Positions 61,084-64,000 of a stretch of DNA of 64,000 bases are shown here, piece by piece. The DNA is from Prevotellaceae bacterium (GTDB lineage Bacteria; Bacteroidota; Bacteroidia; Bacteroidales; UBA932): contig JAISFN010000180.1 of assembly GCA_031263585.1 (NCBI GenBank), forward strand, positions 1 through 64,000, written 5' to 3'. The notes beneath the pieces are model-generated. The model had not been told where the DNA came from, searched no databases, and saw nothing but the letters and a program-made list of their open reading frames with translations. The translations under genes and the position numbers were made by a program. The first letter of the stretch is position 1, and each line of letters begins with the position of its first letter.

Positions 61084-63939
61084 TTAAATTTCGATTACTG
61101 TAAAATTATACCCTTCAGCGATTATTCCGTAGTTTTGTATGCCTTTTGGCAGCTCGGCCTCAATTACACGGGTTTCACCGGGGAGTAAATTAAAATACCC
61201 GTCGGAGAAATATGCCGGCAGAATAATGTCATTTTCCGGTTTGTTTATTGCATTCAGTTTAACAGCTACGGCAATAACTTTCGATGTATTTTTTACGCTC
61301 AATAATAATTTCTTCCCTTGTACTTTTTTAACGGCCTTTATTGTCGGAACGCTTAAACGGTTAAATTGTTCGTAGTTTCCGTCTTTTTCGATACTGTTCC
61401 AATAATCGTTTAGGCTGATGATTTTGCCTTTTTCTTTCAGTATTAAACGAACCAGGTATAAGTCGGGCAAATTAATACCGATTTCAGGGATAAAACAGGC
61501 TGTGGTTTGATTAGCTTGTGCCGAAAATTCACCCTGCTTTTTATACAACTCGCTGCCGTTACTATCATAGTAGCAAACAATAACATCGAGATTATCGTAT
61601 GTCTTGCGGGTGGTGTTTACCAGTACAATATTGTTATCCGGCAGGTTCATCTGAATATGCAAAGGTTCGCAAGCTTTTTTAACCCCGAAATAAGAGCCGG
61701 GTGTTTCATAGTCGTAGGTATAGGTTTGCCAAATCATGCTCGGCCATGCAGGGTGGCTCATCCATAATATCAGGCCAGTGCTTGTGTTCCACATTTTGCT
61801 GTTCCACGCTTCCAACATATTGCGCCAGGCATTGTAACAAACCATCTGCGCTTTTTTGGCAAAATCGTTCAGGTTTGTGGCCATTCCATACTTGCTAACC
61901 GCCTCCATAAAATCATCGAAATTCTGTGATGTATGATGTAAATCGTGATATGCCCATACATCGTTAACAGGCCATTGGTCATCGGGGGCTATAAATTTAC
62001 GGATAGTATTTGCCGTAGGTATGGCAAAGCTCCCCATTTCGGTATTAAACCCTTGTGCATTTTGCGTGTAATAATTCGAGGGATCTTTGAAATAACCCCA
62101 CGGGCCGCTGGTTCCCATATTTACATAGCGCGATTGACCGTGATAATGGAGGGTAGGATCTTCTTCTGCGGTCATTTCCATGAGCATTTGGCTTAAGCCT
62201 CTTGGCGCCAGCCCCTCATTGCGAGGACACCAGAGTGCGATTGACGGGTGGTTACGGAAACGACGTACTACATCCGTTGCATTTTGCATAAACAGTTTAT
62301 GGTCGTTGGGATCGACCGTATCGTCGGTGGTAATCCAGAAATCGTTCCACACCAGCATGCCGTACTCATCGCATAAAGCGTAGAAATCTTCTTCGGTCGA
62401 TTCTCCCGTCCAATTACGGATAATGTTGAAACCGGCATCTTTATGCAGCCTTAAATAAGGCGCTAAACGTTCGCGCGATACGCGCTTCATCCCGTCGTCC
62501 ATGCCCCAGTTACCGCCACGGCAAAAAATACGTACACCGTTTACTTTAAGCACAAGGTAAGCCCCGACGGGATCATCTCCGGACAATACCGTAAACAGCG
62601 ATTCGTCCACCCATGAGTTGATTGTCGGAATGTCGAATTTTTTATCTTCCAGCCGGATACGTTTGTCAAAATTGAATATCGGTTTACCGTTCCGGTTTAC
62701 ATCGGCAGGCGAATATTCAAACCGGTAATTGCCTTTTTCAGCACTATTCGCCATTAATTCGTACGACATTTCGCGGATACCAAAATGCAGGTTTTTTATA
62801 TTGGATACCAAATTTATCTCAGGGGAGTTTACCCCTACCCTAAGCTCCAGATTATATAAATACTGGGCTCCATAACCGTTAGGCCACCATAGTTTGGGCT
62901 TTTTCACCGATAATGCTGGGAAGGTAACAGGGTCGAGGCGTATTTGTTTTTCCTCATAAGGGTTTAAATCATACGGGGTTTCAATATTAATCTCTTCGAA
63001 TTTTACTGATAATGTGCCGTTTATTGTTCCACCACTGTTATTTTTCAGAGGTACGGATATAGTAATATCGGCAACGGTAGTATCGGGCAAAGGCAAATTG
63101 GTAATTATTAGCGGGTCGCCAATTGTAACGGCATTACTGGTTTGCAGACGTACATCTTGCCAGATACCGGTATTGCGGTCGCGTATGCCGGGAATCCAAT
63201 CCCAGCCAACGGATGAAATAAACGTAGGACCATCGAGACTTAATTGCCCTCCATTTAATCCCTGTCCGGCCAATATTGATTGTTCGTGCGGAATACCCGG
63301 ATTATCGGGAGGGAAAATATGTACAAGCAATACATTTTCCCCAGTTTTATGGATTACATCGCTTACAGGGAAATTACCACGAACAAATGCACCGTTTATA
63401 TTGCCGAGCTTTTTGCCGTTTAAAAATACTTCGGCACGGTAATTAATACCATTAAAAAGCAGATTAACCCTGTTGTCGGCTAAAGTTTGGGGATAATCGA
63501 AAACCACTCGGTACCACCAGTCCATACGGCAAAGCGTATCGGGGATATTCAGGTTATTTAGCCCGAAATACGGGTCGGGATATATGCCTTGCTCTAACAG
63601 TGTTGTAAGCACCGTACCCGGTACGGTTGCATTGTACCAGCTAGCAGTGTTAAGCCGCGGGTCGAAAAGCGATTGCCCGTTTTCAATAATAGCTGTTGAG
63701 CCTGAGAGCTCCCAACCATTACTGATAATCCATTCCGTACCATTTCCGGTCGGGATGAGTTTGGCTGGAATATGCTGCTTTTGTTTGCGTACGGATGTTT
63801 GGAAAGCTGCCCGCCCTTTGGGCATTAACGAATCGGGTTGCCGTGTGCGCAAACCTTGCCATAATTCGCTTAACCTTTGGGCAGGGCAGAAGGTATATGA
63901 CAAAAAAATGACTGCAAATAAGCTTATCGTCTTTTTCAT
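61084..63939 (-). CDS. glycoside hydrolase family 2 protein (beta-mannosidase / exo-glucosaminidase-like)
   Basis: 951 aa; signal peptide; GGNWGMDDGMKRVSRERLAPYLRLHKDAGFNIIRNWTGESTEEDFYALCDEYGMLVWNDFW; RNHPSIALWCPRNEG; GFNTEMGSF. Confidence 0.92.
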   Translation of the reverse strand: MKKTISLFAVIFLSYTFCPAQRLSELWQGLRTRQPDSLMPKGRAAFQTSVRKQKQHIPAKLIPTGNGTEWIISNGWELSGSTAIIENGQSLFDPRLNTASWYNATVPGTVLTTLLEQGIYPDPYFGLNNLNIPDTLCRMDWWYRVVFDYPQTLADNRVNLLFNGINYRAEVFLNGKKLGNINGAFVRGNFPVSDVIHKTGENVLLVHIFPPDNPGIPHEQSILAGQGLNGGQLSLDGPTFISSVGWDWIPGIRDRNTGIWQDVRLQTSNAVTIGDPLIITNLPLPDTTVADITISVPLKNNSGGTINGTLSVKFEEINIETPYDLNPYEEKQIRLDPVTFPALSVKKPKLWWPNGYGAQYLYNLELRVGVNSPEINLVSNIKNLHFGIREMSYELMANSAEKGNYRFEYSPADVNRNGKPIFNFDKRIRLEDKKFDIPTINSWVDESLFTVLSGDDPVGAYLVLKVNGVRIFCRGGNWGMDDGMKRVSRERLAPYLRLHKDAGFNIIRNWTGESTEEDFYALCDEYGMLVWNDFWITTDDTVDPNDHKLFMQNATDVVRRFRNHPSIALWCPRNEGLAPRGLSQMLMEMTAEEDPTLHYHGQSRYVNMGTSGPWGYFKDPSNYYTQNAQGFNTEMGSFAIPTANTIRKFIAPDDQWPVNDVWAYHDLHHTSQNFDDFMEAVSKYGMATNLNDFAKKAQMVCYNAWRNMLEAWNSKMWNTSTGLILWMSHPAWPSMIWQTYTYDYETPGSYFGVKKACEPLHIQMNLPDNNIVLVNTTRKTYDNLDVIVCYYDSNGSELYKKQGEFSAQANQTTACFIPEIGINLPDLYLVRLILKEKGKIISLNDYWNSIEKDGNYEQFNRLSVPTIKAVKKVQGKKLLLSVKNTSKVIAVAVKLNAINKPENDIILPAYFSDGYFNLLPGETRVIEAELPKGIQNYGIIAEGYNFTVIEI

Positions 63940-64000
63940 AAGGCTTGTGTATTATTATAGATTCAAGGATCAAGATACAAGAAGCAAGATTTTAATTAGA

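Noticed and set aside
63958-64000. TCAAGGATCAAGATACAAGAAGCAAGAT motif, with a similar string near 50826
   Set aside because: Low-complexity purine-rich sequence; too short and imperfect to call a repeat family from this window alone.

Overview
The window is Bacteroidetes (probably Bacteroidales) chromosome. Supporting signs are TAnnTTTG -7 promoter boxes, a SusC/SusD pair, GLPGLI and DUF1573 proteins, and a type IX-style C-terminal fragment. Core genes recognised: rpe, ileS, metG, prfB (with an in-frame TGA at an RF2-type +1 frameshift site), trmB, an MGMT-like ATL protein, fabD, tRNA-Arg(CCG), recN, an arginine decarboxylase-like gene, a TrmH-type RNA methyltransferase and a GH2 glycosidase. 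These are separated by AT-rich spacers carrying many decayed IS copies (IS5, IS1, IS630, IS256 types) and dispersed palindromic repeats. Main points of interest: (1) a compact six-gene inositol-lipid-like operon (45025-50778) containing an ATP-grasp enzyme and a CDP-alcohol phosphotransferase with an altered signature motif; (2) a TonB receptor / degenerate LytS-like pseudokinase / intact kinase / LytTR regulator locus (33028-38244); (3) a 165-bp MITE-like element with perfect 13-bp terminal inverted repeats and a 9-bp target duplication nested in an IS1 remnant, with a second IS1 remnant in the same window serving as the empty site; (4) a multi-hairpin leader in front of an accessory methyltransferase/rsgA pair. 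No CRISPR array, rRNA or complete intact IS was seen. All family calls were made by eye from the translations; no searches were run.
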